Of a stretch of DNA of 64,000 nucleotides, positions 16,657 through 24,578 are shown in pieces (the first letter of the stretch is position 1; the number at the start of each line of letters is the position of its first letter). Both the position numbers and the translations under genes were made by a program. The stretch covers positions 1-64,000 of the forward strand of contig DAICYC010000002.1 of the NCBI GenBank assembly GCA_027311865.1, in the 5' to 3' direction. Under the pieces are notes generated by a model that saw only the letters and a list, made by a program, of their open reading frames with translations, made no database searches and was not told the origin of the DNA. This DNA is from Candidatus Saccharimonadota bacterium. Its GTDB lineage: Bacteria; Patescibacteriota; Saccharimonadia; Saccharimonadales; Saccharimonadaceae.

Positions 16657-16992
16657 TTATTCAGCCGATTTTTTAACAGCTGGCTTCTTGGCGGCGGTAG
16701 AGGTTTTGGCTGGAGTTGCTTTAGTAGCTGGCTTCTTGGCGGCGAGCTTAACGCCGGCTTCTTTAGCAGTTCGTGACAACGAAGCTTTGCGGCGAGCAGC
16801 GGTGTTCTTGCTGATAAGGTTTTTCTTGACAGCCGTGTCGATTTCGCTCTGAGCTTTCGCTAGCGTATCAGCACTTGGCTTAGCCAAGAAGGCCTTGACG
16901 GCGCCCTTAATGTCGCGCTTGATACCGACATTACGCTCACGTCGTTTAACGGTTTGTTTGGCTCGCTTGATAGCGGATTTGATAATTGGCAT
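16657..16992 (-). CDS. rpsT: Ribosomal protein S20 with Lys/Ala-rich tail
   Basis: Small-subunit protein binding 16S rRNA. The first 80 residues follow S20: MPIIKSAIKRAKQTVKRRERN, then KSAIKGAVKAFLAK-like helices and NLISKNTAARRKASLSR. After residue 85 a low-complexity tail of about 28 residues repeats AAKKPA/TKATPAK units (length 111 vs about 86-88 usual). An AAAGGAAC ribosome binding site precedes the ATG, and a TTTACT-N17-TATAAT promoter lies upstream. The gene stands alone on the minus strand with its own terminator. Confidence 0.95.
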   Translation of the reverse strand: MPIIKSAIKRAKQTVKRRERNVGIKRDIKGAVKAFLAKPSADTLAKAQSEIDTAVKKNLISKNTAARRKASLSRTAKEAGVKLAAKKPATKATPAKTSTAAKKPAVKKSAE

Positions 16993-17035
16993 GAAGTTCC
17001 TTTACCTCTGATTTGTTGTATCTAGTCAAGGGGTG

Positions 17036-17041
17036 ATTATA
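17036..17041 (-). promoter_or_regulatory. -10 element of rpsT
   Basis: TATAAT on the minus strand with TTTACT 17 nt upstream; the leader is about 37 nt and contains the AAAGGA ribosome binding site. Confidence 0.65.
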
Positions 17042-17106
17042 GCGGAAAATCATCAAAAAGTAAAGGCTAGTGCGGTCATTTGTTGACGGTGTGCAAACCC
17101 TTGTGG

Positions 17107-17112
17107 TATAGT
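17107..17112 (+). promoter_or_regulatory. -10 element of the DHH-like gene
   Basis: TATAGT sits 36 nt before the ATG at 17149. The leader is short and A-rich without a convincing Shine-Dalgarno. Confidence 0.5.
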
Positions 17113-17148
17113 AAGCGAAACTGCTAGCGCTTCAAAAAGAAAAACACC

Positions 17149-18870
17149 ATGGATGATATAAAAGCCAAACAACAACTCGTCGAAAAGATTAAAGAATCAA
17201 CCAATATTTTGGTAACCGTATCCGATAATCCGTCAGTTGACGCCTTGTCGGGTGCCATCGGTCTAACGATGCTGCTCGATAAAATGGGCAAGTATGCGAC
17301 CGCTGTCTTCAGTGGGACTGTGCCGCCGGCCATCGCGTTCCTTGAACCAGAGAAGGTTCTCGATGATACGACCGATAGCTTGCGCGACTTTATTATCGCC
17401 TTGGACAAGGAAAAGGCTGATCACTTGCGCTACAAAGTCGATGGCGACGTCGTCAAAATTTTCATTACGCCGTACAAGACAACTATTACCAGTGATGACC
17501 TCGATTTCAGTCAGGGTGATTACAACGTCGAACTTATCATTGCCCTGGGTGTCGATAATCAAGAAAATCTGGACGCGGCGCTCGATGCCCACGGACAAAT
17601 TTTACACGACGCTACTGTCGCGACTCTAACAGCCGGTGAGCAGACAAGCACTCTCGGTGGAATTGATTGGCACGACGATCAGGCCAGTAGCCTCAGTGAA
17701 ATGCTAGTCGGTCTGGGTGACGTACTCAAGCCACAAAAGGGCAAATCGCCTATGAACGCCGATATTGCGACGGCTTTTTTGACCGGAATTGTCGCTGAAA
17801 CAGAACGTTTTAGCAATCCTCATACAACCTCGAAATCACTAACCGTGGCTTCACAGTTGATGGCTGCCGGTGCTGATCAGCAATTAATTGCTACCAAGCT
17901 GGAGGAGGCTGAAACTGCTGAGTCGACCGAACCAGAGCCGGCCGAGGCCATCGAAGAGGCGAGTGACAGTGAAGACGTTGCTGACAGTCCTAGCGACGAC
18001 GTGGTTGGGGCTGACGGTACATTAAAGATTTCCAAACATGAAACAGATGATTCTTCGAAACCTAACGAAGCAGATTCTCAGCCAGTTGAGTCAAAACCAA
18101 CCGAAACGCTCGAAGAACTTGATCGTCGTGTAAAAGAGTCGGAGCAAGCCGCTGCCGCGGCGGCCGCTAACGAAGCCCTAGCTTCGGCAACAGTTGAGGC
18201 TTCAGCGACACCTGAATTTATACTAGACGAAACGGCTGCGGCGCCTTCGGTCGATGCTTCGCCGGCCGAACCGGTGCCGACTGATAATCAAACACAGCCA
18301 CCAGAGATGCCGACAATTAGCGATGTATCTTACCCTTCGATTCAGATGGAACATGCCGGTGAGCCAATGCTTGGCGGAACCCTAAATGCAACTACTGATC
18401 AGGCCGAAGAGGATGCTCGCCGCCAAGCGGAAGATGAGCAAAACAAGACTATATTGTCACATGGTATGGTCGGAGGAGCGGAAACGTCGACGCCAGTTAG
18501 TGAATTTGACGACCAGCCGGCTAATCAGCCAATGCCCGGTACTCCAGCGGTCAATGCTTACGGTACGGCATATGCTGAGCCATCAACGCCAGTCGACTTG
18601 GGCTTGCCAATGCCGCCATCGGTCGTACCTGACTTTATTCCGACGCCAGCTCCGGGTGATCCGTTAGCACCACCAGCTAATTTAACAGGTCCCTACGCAC
18701 CAGTCGACAGTCCGCAACCCGAGAGACTTGGTGATATATTTGCACCCGATCCGAACGTTGGTGTCCAGCCGCCGGAAACATCTGCCGTGCCACCGATTCA
18801 ACCGGCCGGTCCATACGCTCCACCAAGCAACGATCCAGGACAATTTCAAATCCCCGGTCAGCAGCAGTAA
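17149..18870 (+). CDS. Degenerate DHH/NrnA-like protein with long low-complexity tail
   Basis: 573 aa in two parts. Residues 1-260 look like the DHH phosphoesterase fold: ILVTVSDNPSVDALSGAIGL matches the family start VxTHxNPDGDAxGSxxGL, and PMNADIATAFLTGIVAETERFSNPHTTSKSLTVASQLMAAGAD matches the region where NrnA has AxxLxxGIxxDTGxFxxxxTTxxxxxxAaxLxxxGa. The DHH and other metal ligands are largely missing, so catalysis is doubtful and nucleotide binding possible. Residues 260-573 are acidic then Pro-rich, with many PxxP runs and repeated GPYAP blocks (about 514, 550), likely disordered. No TM segment is seen. The gene stands alone, between rpsT and truB. Confidence 0.8.
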   Translation: MDDIKAKQQLVEKIKESTNILVTVSDNPSVDALSGAIGLTMLLDKMGKYATAVFSGTVPPAIAFLEPEKVLDDTTDSLRDFIIALDKEKADHLRYKVDGDVVKIFITPYKTTITSDDLDFSQGDYNVELIIALGVDNQENLDAALDAHGQILHDATVATLTAGEQTSTLGGIDWHDDQASSLSEMLVGLGDVLKPQKGKSPMNADIATAFLTGIVAETERFSNPHTTSKSLTVASQLMAAGADQQLIATKLEEAETAESTEPEPAEAIEEASDSEDVADSPSDDVVGADGTLKISKHETDDSSKPNEADSQPVESKPTETLEELDRRVKESEQAAAAAAANEALASATVEASATPEFILDETAAAPSVDASPAEPVPTDNQTQPPEMPTISDVSYPSIQMEHAGEPMLGGTLNATTDQAEEDARRQAEDEQNKTILSHGMVGGAETSTPVSEFDDQPANQPMPGTPAVNAYGTAYAEPSTPVDLGLPMPPSVVPDFIPTPAPGDPLAPPANLTGPYAPVDSPQPERLGDIFAPDPNVGVQPPETSAVPPIQPAGPYAPPSNDPGQFQIPGQQQ

Positions 18871-18880
18871 CTATTTAGGC

Positions 18881-18886
18881 TATACT
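18881..18886 (+). promoter_or_regulatory. -10 element of leaderless truB
   Basis: TATACT ends 7 nt before the truB ATG; no Shine-Dalgarno is present. Confidence 0.68.
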
Positions 18887-18893
18887 TAGCTGT

Positions 18894-19550
18894 ATGCAAA
18901 ATGACAGTATTATCTTGGTTGATAAGCCGGCTGGCCTAACCAGCTTTGGCGTTGTGGCTCGAGTGCGTCGCGTGCTCAGTGAGCAGCTTGGTAAGAAAGC
19001 CAAGGTTGGCCATACCGGCACCCTCGATCCATTCGCGACCGGTTTGATGATTATCGTAACGGGCGTTAAGTGCCGCGAGGCGATGACTTTTTCAAAGCTC
19101 GACAAAGAGTACGAAGCCGTTATTGAGTTGGGCAAAACTAGTTCGACGGGCGATCCAGAAGGTGAACTGACGCTGGTTGACTCACGTGTTCCAACACTCG
19201 AGGAGGTGCAGGCTGCTGCTGCTAAATTCACTGGTCAGATTGAGCAAACACCGCCGCAATTTAGCGCTATCAAGATTAACGGCCAGCGAGCCTACAAACT
19301 AGCCCGGAAGGGTCAAGTCGTTGAAATGCCGAAGCGTCAAGTAACTATTTATGAGCTGGAAGTGATTAGTTACGATTATCCTGATGTCAAAATCCGGGTA
19401 AGAGTTAGTAGTGGAACCTATATTCGAACATTAGCTGAGGATATTGGATCAGAACTAGGGGTCGGCGCATATTGTCGTGAACTTCGTCGAACTAGAGTAG
19501 GCGAATGGTCGGTTGAAGACGCAATCGCTACTCCTCGTCTTCATCAATAA
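18894..19550 (+). CDS. truB: tRNA pseudouridine-55 synthase
   Basis: Converts U55 in the T-loop of tRNAs to pseudouridine. Motifs: ILVDKPAGLTSFGVVARVRR, the catalytic Asp in HTGTLDPFATGLM (about residue 44), YEAVIELGKTSSTGDPEG and a late SGTYIRTLAEDIG. At 218 aa it lacks most of the C-terminal PUA-like domain of longer TruB proteins (about 300 aa). Its stop lies 23 bases into the end of the convergent VirB6-like gene. Confidence 0.95.
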   Translation: MQNDSIILVDKPAGLTSFGVVARVRRVLSEQLGKKAKVGHTGTLDPFATGLMIIVTGVKCREAMTFSKLDKEYEAVIELGKTSSTGDPEGELTLVDSRVPTLEEVQAAAAKFTGQIEQTPPQFSAIKINGQRAYKLARKGQVVEMPKRQVTIYELEVISYDYPDVKIRVRVSSGTYIRTLAEDIGSELGVGAYCRELRRTRVGEWSVEDAIATPRLHQ

Positions 19551-22278
19551 TTACGGTCGGCTGATCTAGTCTATCAGCTAGATCGGGGCGAATCTGGAGC
19601 ACTTGGTTACGAAGATCGGTCTTAACTTTCTTGAGGCTAGTGATCGTTCCCTGGGAGGCCGTTGAGCGCATCTCGGGATCATTGAGAATGTTGTGAGCGC
19701 TAACCAGCAAGCTAGTTCGGTACTTAATAAAGTTATCGTGGGCTTTGCGGCCCTTTTCGGTAGAGGTGTCAAAGAAGCGCGCTCCATTCTTGGCGCTCTC
19801 GAGCAATAGCTCAATGTTGTAGCCGTCATTGAGGGCCAATTCGCCAGTCTTTATCTTACCGCCAGCAATAGTCTCGGCACCCGATCGGTAGATATCGTTA
19901 ATGTCTCCGACCTTACCGGCCTTGACGTCATCGATAAACTTGCCGCCGAATTGAACTCCCTTGGTGGCTAGCTTATTTTCGACAATCGCGTTAGATATCT
20001 GATCGCGGAACTCGTAGTTTGCTTTACCGACACCAGACGACAGGAAGAGTGCTTGGAGTTGATCTGGAGTTGTAATTTTGGAGTGAGCGTCAATCGCTGC
20101 CGAACGTAGATACTTGTCGGTCATTGAGTCAAAAGTGTGAGTCATGCCGTCACGAGTGATTTCCAGCCGAGCTCCGTGTGCCAATTTTTCATACTCAGCG
20201 CCACTGAGCTTGAAGTGTTTATTAAGCATGTCGCGCTCCTTGATCAGCTTAGCTTCGGCTTCTTGGTGTAAGGACATAGCGATAGTTAATGCTGACTCAG
20301 CGCCATTGTCGGGATCGACGGCTCCAGCCCAGCTGCGCAGGTTCATGCCATCGATAGTTTCGGTGTTGTCCATCATCGCCTTAGCTAGGTTACGTTGTTG
20401 AACCCGCTTGGCGCTGTCAGCTGACACGCTGGCGAGTGACATATTGCGGACGGCTTCTTGATTGCGAACAGCTAGGTCGCCCAAGTTGGCACCCGAGCTG
20501 AGATCTTGGCCGGCTTTGAGGCCTTCGGCGATGCGGTTGAGACGCTCTTTTTCATCAGACGATTCAAGGTTAAGGGTTCGGCCAGCCATTTCTTTACGGA
20601 GGCGGGTTGGTGAACCACGTAGTTCACGGTTCCAGCTCAAATCAAGCTGGGCATCAACAATATTGCGGTCAAGTCCAGCGTCATGTTCTGATTCGTGAAG
20701 AGCTCGAAAGGCTTTGTTTTTATCCATGTAGTGAGTTTCAGCTTGCTGCTCGTACAGCTTAGTGGCTTTTTCGACATTTCGCTTGCGTTCGTATGACGAT
20801 CGGGCAATGGCTCGGAATGGATTCTTGTTGCTTGGGTTGGCCAAAGATTTGTTGCGATGCATATTGGCCCGCTCTTTGGAGAAGTTTTTGGTGCGGTCTA
20901 ATAGACCACGGCGTGGATCGTTGATCATACCAGCTAGGCGACCGAGCAGTCCACCGCTTAACTTAATCAATAGCGGCGTAATCACTAGCGGCGCAACCTG
21001 GACGGCCATACCGAAAAGCATCATGATGATGTTCGATTGTCCGGCGTTTTGAATGATTATGCCGCCAGCCAATTGCGAGCCACCGAATACTAACGAAAAG
21101 GCCGGGAAAAAGATTAACATCGTCGTGAAGATATCTTTCCATTTCTCAAACCATTTTTCGGTGTTGGGTAGAAGGTTAGCGACGAACGCCAAGGGGGCGA
21201 TGATAATCAGAATGATGATTAACGCTTGGCGGGCGACCAGGACAATCAACACAAAAAGTATCGTTAGGAGCAGAGCCATCATCAGTGGCAAGAGTAGGTA
21301 TACTGCCGAAGCGATGCCGCCGGCGGTGGCGGTACTGATGCCGATGATACCAGCAGAAATGGCACCACCTGACAGAATGACAGTCGTTATATCCGCCCAG
21401 GTATTCTGAGTCGAAGCTGGATAGGTCTGGTCGGTGATTACGAAAGTGCCTTCACGAATATTTATCAGCAGCTTTTGTAGTTCGAAGCCGAAGATGTTAG
21501 AGATATCAACCAGAATTGAACTAATGAAGAACGACAAGTTGACGAGCACAGCCCCAATTATCATTCGGGGAAGTAGCTTCTTGATGCCGTAATTAGTGAC
21601 GCCTAGTCCGGTTAATTGAGAGTAGATAATTATCAGAAAGACAACTATAAAGGCCAAGTTGGCCACGCTTCGCACGACATTCCAGGCAATGTACAGGGGT
21701 GTTGTAGTGTCGTTAACGGTAACGGGCTGGACGGCCACGAAACCAGAGATGGCATCAAAGACCCAGTCCATGGCGTTGGCAATCATGACCGTAATCGGGC
21801 AGATGAACCAGCCCATGCCGCCACTGATGTCACAGCTGCTAGCGATATTAGATCCACTGCCAGCCGGCGTTAAGGGTATGGTGGTGGGAGCTGATGGGTT
21901 AGCTAGGTCGCCGTTGCGTTCGACGTCATAAGTGACGTACTCGGCTGAGGTTTCCTGGGGTGGATCAACGTTTGAGCCGAAATAGATGATATAAGCCTGA
22001 CGATTTCCGCCCGTGGTTGACGGGGCGTCCATCGATAGATATAGCTGGGCATTGTTGGGGACGATATTCGATGGCTCAATTTGCTCACGCAGGGTGGGGA
22101 AGAACTGCTTGCCATCATAAATGATAGTGTCGCCTTTCCAGTCGGCGGCGGCTTGGGCGGAGACGTTGGGGCTGAGTCCGGCTGTCGTCAAGAAGGCCAT
22201 AACTAAAATGGCTAGGACAACAGATAAAATTCTTCGTACGGAGAACCCTCCGGGCGAAGTGGACCTAGTAAGCTCCAT
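19528..22278 (-). CDS. VirB6/TrbL-like polytopic membrane protein with long soluble tail
   Basis: The track start (22641) runs through rpsO; the start at 22278 is supported by a signal peptide (about residues 15-40, ILSVVLAILVMAFLTTAG, ending NVSAQA) and by TGCTATGAT 9 nt upstream. That gives 916 aa. An outer domain with two Cys pairs follows, then 6-7 TM helices between about residues 150 and 465, including YGIKKLLPRMIIGAVLVNLSF and ARQALIIILIIIAPLAF-type segments typical of VirB6/TrbL channel proteins. The last 440 residues are charged, helical and cytoplasmic, with no known domain. In Patescibacteria such proteins are found with type IV secretion-like or DNA uptake loci; here no VirB4 neighbour is present in the window. 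Confidence 0.8.
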   Translation of the reverse strand: MELTRSTSPGGFSVRRILSVVLAILVMAFLTTAGLSPNVSAQAAADWKGDTIIYDGKQFFPTLREQIEPSNIVPNNAQLYLSMDAPSTTGGNRQAYIIYFGSNVDPPQETSAEYVTYDVERNGDLANPSAPTTIPLTPAGSGSNIASSCDISGGMGWFICPITVMIANAMDWVFDAISGFVAVQPVTVNDTTTPLYIAWNVVRSVANLAFIVVFLIIIYSQLTGLGVTNYGIKKLLPRMIIGAVLVNLSFFISSILVDISNIFGFELQKLLINIREGTFVITDQTYPASTQNTWADITTVILSGGAISAGIIGISTATAGGIASAVYLLLPLMMALLLTILFVLIVLVARQALIIILIIIAPLAFVANLLPNTEKWFEKWKDIFTTMLIFFPAFSLVFGGSQLAGGIIIQNAGQSNIIMMLFGMAVQVAPLVITPLLIKLSGGLLGRLAGMINDPRRGLLDRTKNFSKERANMHRNKSLANPSNKNPFRAIARSSYERKRNVEKATKLYEQQAETHYMDKNKAFRALHESEHDAGLDRNIVDAQLDLSWNRELRGSPTRLRKEMAGRTLNLESSDEKERLNRIAEGLKAGQDLSSGANLGDLAVRNQEAVRNMSLASVSADSAKRVQQRNLAKAMMDNTETIDGMNLRSWAGAVDPDNGAESALTIAMSLHQEAEAKLIKERDMLNKHFKLSGAEYEKLAHGARLEITRDGMTHTFDSMTDKYLRSAAIDAHSKITTPDQLQALFLSSGVGKANYEFRDQISNAIVENKLATKGVQFGGKFIDDVKAGKVGDINDIYRSGAETIAGGKIKTGELALNDGYNIELLLESAKNGARFFDTSTEKGRKAHDNFIKYRTSLLVSAHNILNDPEMRSTASQGTITSLKKVKTDLRNQVLQIRPDLADRLDQPTVIIDEDEE

Positions 22279-22287
22279 ATCTCTATA

Positions 22288-22293
22288 ATCATA
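22288..22293 (-). promoter_or_regulatory. -10 element of the VirB6-like gene
   Basis: Minus-strand TATGAT preceded by TGC (extended -10) ends 9 nt before the ATG at 22278, leaving at most a 3-nt leader. Confidence 0.58.
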
Positions 22294-22411
22294 GCATTTT
22301 ACAGATAAAAAGTCAATCGCCGGCAACCATTTTTCTGGCATTTTTCGGCTCTCGAGGGACTTAGGAATTAGTCGCGCTTGATGAGCTGTTGAAAAACGCC
22401 GACTAGTCTGG

Positions 22412-22417
22412 TATAGT
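22412..22417 (+). promoter_or_regulatory. -10 element of rpsO
   Basis: TATAGT ends 9 nt before the rpsO ATG; the leader would be only about 3 nt and carries no Shine-Dalgarno. Confidence 0.6.
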
Positions 22418-22426
22418 ACGTTCCTG

Positions 22427-22693
22427 ATGATTACAGCAGAGAACAAGGCGAAGGCTTTTAGCCAGACCCAGACACACAAGAACGACGTCGGCAGTCCGCA
22501 GGCGCAAGCTTCTGTGCTCACTACTCGTATCAAAGAAGTTACCGAGCACCTAAAGACCAACAAGCACGACCACATGGCTCGTCGCGGCTTGATCCAGATG
22601 GTATCTCGACGTAAGCGACTTCTGAAGTACTTAGAAGCCAAAGACTTTGAAGCCTACAAGGCCGTCGTTGCGAAACTTGGACTCCGCAAATAG
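22427..22693 (+). CDS. rpsO: Ribosomal protein S15
   Basis: 88-aa primary 16S rRNA-binding protein. Visible S15 motifs: GSPQAQASVLTTRIKEVTEHLKTNKHDHMARRGLIQMVSRRKRLLKYL. Length is normal. Unusually for a ribosomal protein gene here, the start lacks a Shine-Dalgarno and sits just after a TATAGT hexamer. In many bacteria rpsO directly precedes pnp; here an ABC transporter pair separates them. The stop codon lies in the loop of the gene's own terminator. Confidence 0.96.
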   Translation: MITAENKAKAFSQTQTHKNDVGSPQAQASVLTTRIKEVTEHLKTNKHDHMARRGLIQMVSRRKRLLKYLEAKDFEAYKAVVAKLGLRK

Positions 22694-22709
22694 CGGAGTT
22701 CATTTTTTA
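22681..22709 (+). terminator. Terminator of rpsO overlapping its stop codon
   Basis: ACTCCGC and GCGGAGT form a 7-bp stem around AAATA, followed by TCATTTTTT. The 5' arm is coding and the TAG stop begins in the loop. Confidence 0.85.
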
Positions 22710-22724
22710 TTACGACCTCTCTGC

Positions 22725-22730
22725 TATACT
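22725..22730 (+). promoter_or_regulatory. -10 element of the ABC transporter operon
   Basis: TATACT ends 11 nt before the ATG at 22742, giving a predicted leader of about 5 nt without Shine-Dalgarno. Confidence 0.6.
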
Positions 22731-22741
22731 ACGACTTAAGT

Positions 22742-23668
22742 ATGAGCGGTAAAGAAGTTGTTATTGACGTCCAAAATCTGACCAAACGATATGGTGAGGT
22801 AGCGGCGGTTGATGATGTTAACTTTCAGGTTAAGCCCGGTGAGATAGTTGGTTTTGTCGGCCTCAACGGTGCCGGAAAATCGACCACAATCAATCTGCTG
22901 CTCGGCTTTATTAATGCCAACTCGGGTAAGGTTAAGTTGTTTGACGAGGTGGTCGCACCGGCGAATGCCGCCGATAGTCATCAAGACATCGGTTTCGCGA
23001 CCGGCGATATGGCCTTGTTCGACAAGATGACTGGCCGACAATACCATGACTTTATTGCGAAAAGTTTCCGTCGCCCGATCGACAAGACTGTCTACGATTC
23101 ACTGTGTGATCGTTTCCAGCCCGAATTAACAAAACCTATCCGACAATTGTCACGAGGTAATCGCCAAAAAGTCGCTCTGATCGCGGCCTTTATGACTGAT
23201 CCAAAGCTGGTGATACTCGACGAACCGAGCAGCGGTCTCGATCCAGTGATGCAGCAGGCTTTTCGTGATCTGCTACGCGAACATCAGAATCTTGGAACGA
23301 CGGTGTTTATGTCGTCGCACTATTTGAGCGAAGTGCGTGAGGTTTGTAGCCGGATTTTGGTTATTCGGGATGGCAAGATTATCAAAGACATCGAAGCCGA
23401 CGAGCTCGCCTCAACTGGTGGTAAGCTGATTCGCCTCGTCACTGAATCACAGTGTTCACTGCCCGAGGGTTCGAAACTCGTCCAAGCCGAACAGCTCGAT
23501 AAAGGTTTCGTGACGGAATTTGTCACTTCCTTGAATATGGCGGAACTGCAAAAATGGCTCGGTTCAATTGCTGGCCTAAGGGACATCTCAATTGCGGATT
23601 CGACCATTGAAACGGCTTTTCATGATTTATATAACGCCCCAGGAGTCGATGATGTTTCAAATTTTTAA
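22742..23668 (+). CDS. ABC transporter ATP-binding protein
   Basis: 308 aa. Walker A GLNGAGKST (about residues 39-47), Q-loop region DIGFATGD, a signature in the form LSRGNRQKVAL, Walker B LVILDEPSSGLDP and the switch His in FMSSHYLSEV. The C-terminal 80 residues are the accessory domain of DrrA/CcmA-type exporters. With the permease that follows it forms an ABC-2 exporter of unknown substrate (drug, lipid or peptide). The gene overlaps the permease by 20 nt. Confidence 0.93.
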   Translation: MSGKEVVIDVQNLTKRYGEVAAVDDVNFQVKPGEIVGFVGLNGAGKSTTINLLLGFINANSGKVKLFDEVVAPANAADSHQDIGFATGDMALFDKMTGRQYHDFIAKSFRRPIDKTVYDSLCDRFQPELTKPIRQLSRGNRQKVALIAAFMTDPKLVILDEPSSGLDPVMQQAFRDLLREHQNLGTTVFMSSHYLSEVREVCSRILVIRDGKIIKDIEADELASTGGKLIRLVTESQCSLPEGSKLVQAEQLDKGFVTEFVTSLNMAELQKWLGSIAGLRDISIADSTIETAFHDLYNAPGVDDVSNF

Positions 23669-24446
23669 AAAGACCCTCCGTGACAAACGAGTTTTTATTT
23701 ACGGCTGGTCGCTCGGTTTGATTGTGATGGCGGTTTTCATGGTGATTCTGTTCCCGTCATTTAGCGGGGGAGAGGTTGATCAGCTAGTTGAAACCCTTCC
23801 GGCTTTCTTTGACGGCTTTATGGGCAATCTTCAAGATTGGCGCCAGCTACCAGGCTATATCGGTAGCCAACTTTATGATATTCGTTTACCAATGCTATTA
23901 AGTGTTCTAGCAATCATGTTGCCGTTATCGATTTCGGTTGCCGAAGAAGAGAAAGGGCAGTTACGTACGCTGTTGTCGCTTCCGTACTATCGCCGGACGG
24001 TCTTTTGGGGCAAGTGGTTGGCAATTATTTCAATCAGCCTAATCGCTGCGTTGTCGACTCTGATTGGCGTCTGGATTGGTGTCATGTTAATCGACGAGAG
24101 TCTAGCCAGTGATGTATATGCCCGATTCGGTTTATATTCATGGCTAGTTACGATGACGATGGCTAGTGTAACTTTTGCCGTCGGTATGGCAACAGGCAGT
24201 CGTTCGGCTGCTCTGGGTGTTGGAATCATCGCCACTGTCGGTAGCTTCTTGTTAACGACTTTTGCTCAAGCGGTTGATTGGCTGGAGCCTTATACTTGGT
24301 TATCGATTCTTCATTATTTCCCGGCAGCTGATGTGGCCAAAGGGGTGATGAACTGGTCGGACATCGTTGTTCTGGCGGCAGTTACAATCCTGCCGATTGT
24401 GATTGCGTCCTTCATCTTTGGTCGTCGTGACATTAGCGCAGCCTAG
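23649..24446 (+). CDS. ABC-2 type transporter permease
   Basis: 265 aa from the ATG at 23649 (a second ATG follows at once at 23652 and has better spacing to AGGAG). The upstream part of the track ORF lies within the ATPase gene. Six hydrophobic segments: VFIYGWSLGLIVMAVFMVILF, LLSVLAIMLPLSISVA, LAIISISLIAALSTLIGVWIGV, WLVTMTMASVTFAVGM, ALGVGIIATVGSFLLTTF and VVLAAVTILPIVIASFIF. The EEEKGQLRTLLSLPYYRRTVFWGKW motif between TM2 and TM3 is the usual ABC-2 coupling stretch. It partners the preceding ATPase. Confidence 0.9.
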   Translation: MMFQIFKKTLRDKRVFIYGWSLGLIVMAVFMVILFPSFSGGEVDQLVETLPAFFDGFMGNLQDWRQLPGYIGSQLYDIRLPMLLSVLAIMLPLSISVAEEEKGQLRTLLSLPYYRRTVFWGKWLAIISISLIAALSTLIGVWIGVMLIDESLASDVYARFGLYSWLVTMTMASVTFAVGMATGSRSAALGVGIIATVGSFLLTTFAQAVDWLEPYTWLSILHYFPAADVAKGVMNWSDIVVLAAVTILPIVIASFIFGRRDISAA

Positions 24447-24451
24447 CGTGT

Positions 24452-24457
24452 TATAAT
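24452..24457 (+). promoter_or_regulatory. -10 element of pnp
   Basis: TATAAT just after the permease stop; a TGACAT sequence is 18 nt upstream. It yields a leader of about 115 nt. Confidence 0.6.
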
Positions 24458-24497
24458 ATAGCTATCGCCAAGAGTGGAGTAGGTGGTGGATAGAGCG

Positions 24498-24552
24498 ATT
24501 TGCGGCAGCGCAAATTCCTGTACCCGTTACTTATTTACTCGAGGTCGAGTAA
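24498..24552 (+). promoter_or_regulatory. Two-hairpin leader of pnp
   Basis: Perfect hairpins ATTTGCG-GCAG-CGCAAAT (24498-24515) and TTACTCG-AGGT-CGAGTAA (24535-24552) lie between promoter and start codon. By analogy with E. coli pnp, whose leader is cut by RNase III and then degraded by PNPase itself, this may be an autoregulatory site; the analogy is inference. Confidence 0.5.
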
Positions 24553-24578
24553 GTGCACAATTCTAAAAGGAGGTCCTA

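Noticed and set aside
22279-22641. N-terminal 121 residues of the 1037-aa track ORF
   Set aside because: They overlap rpsO on the opposite strand and precede both the signal peptide and the -10 of the VirB6-like gene.
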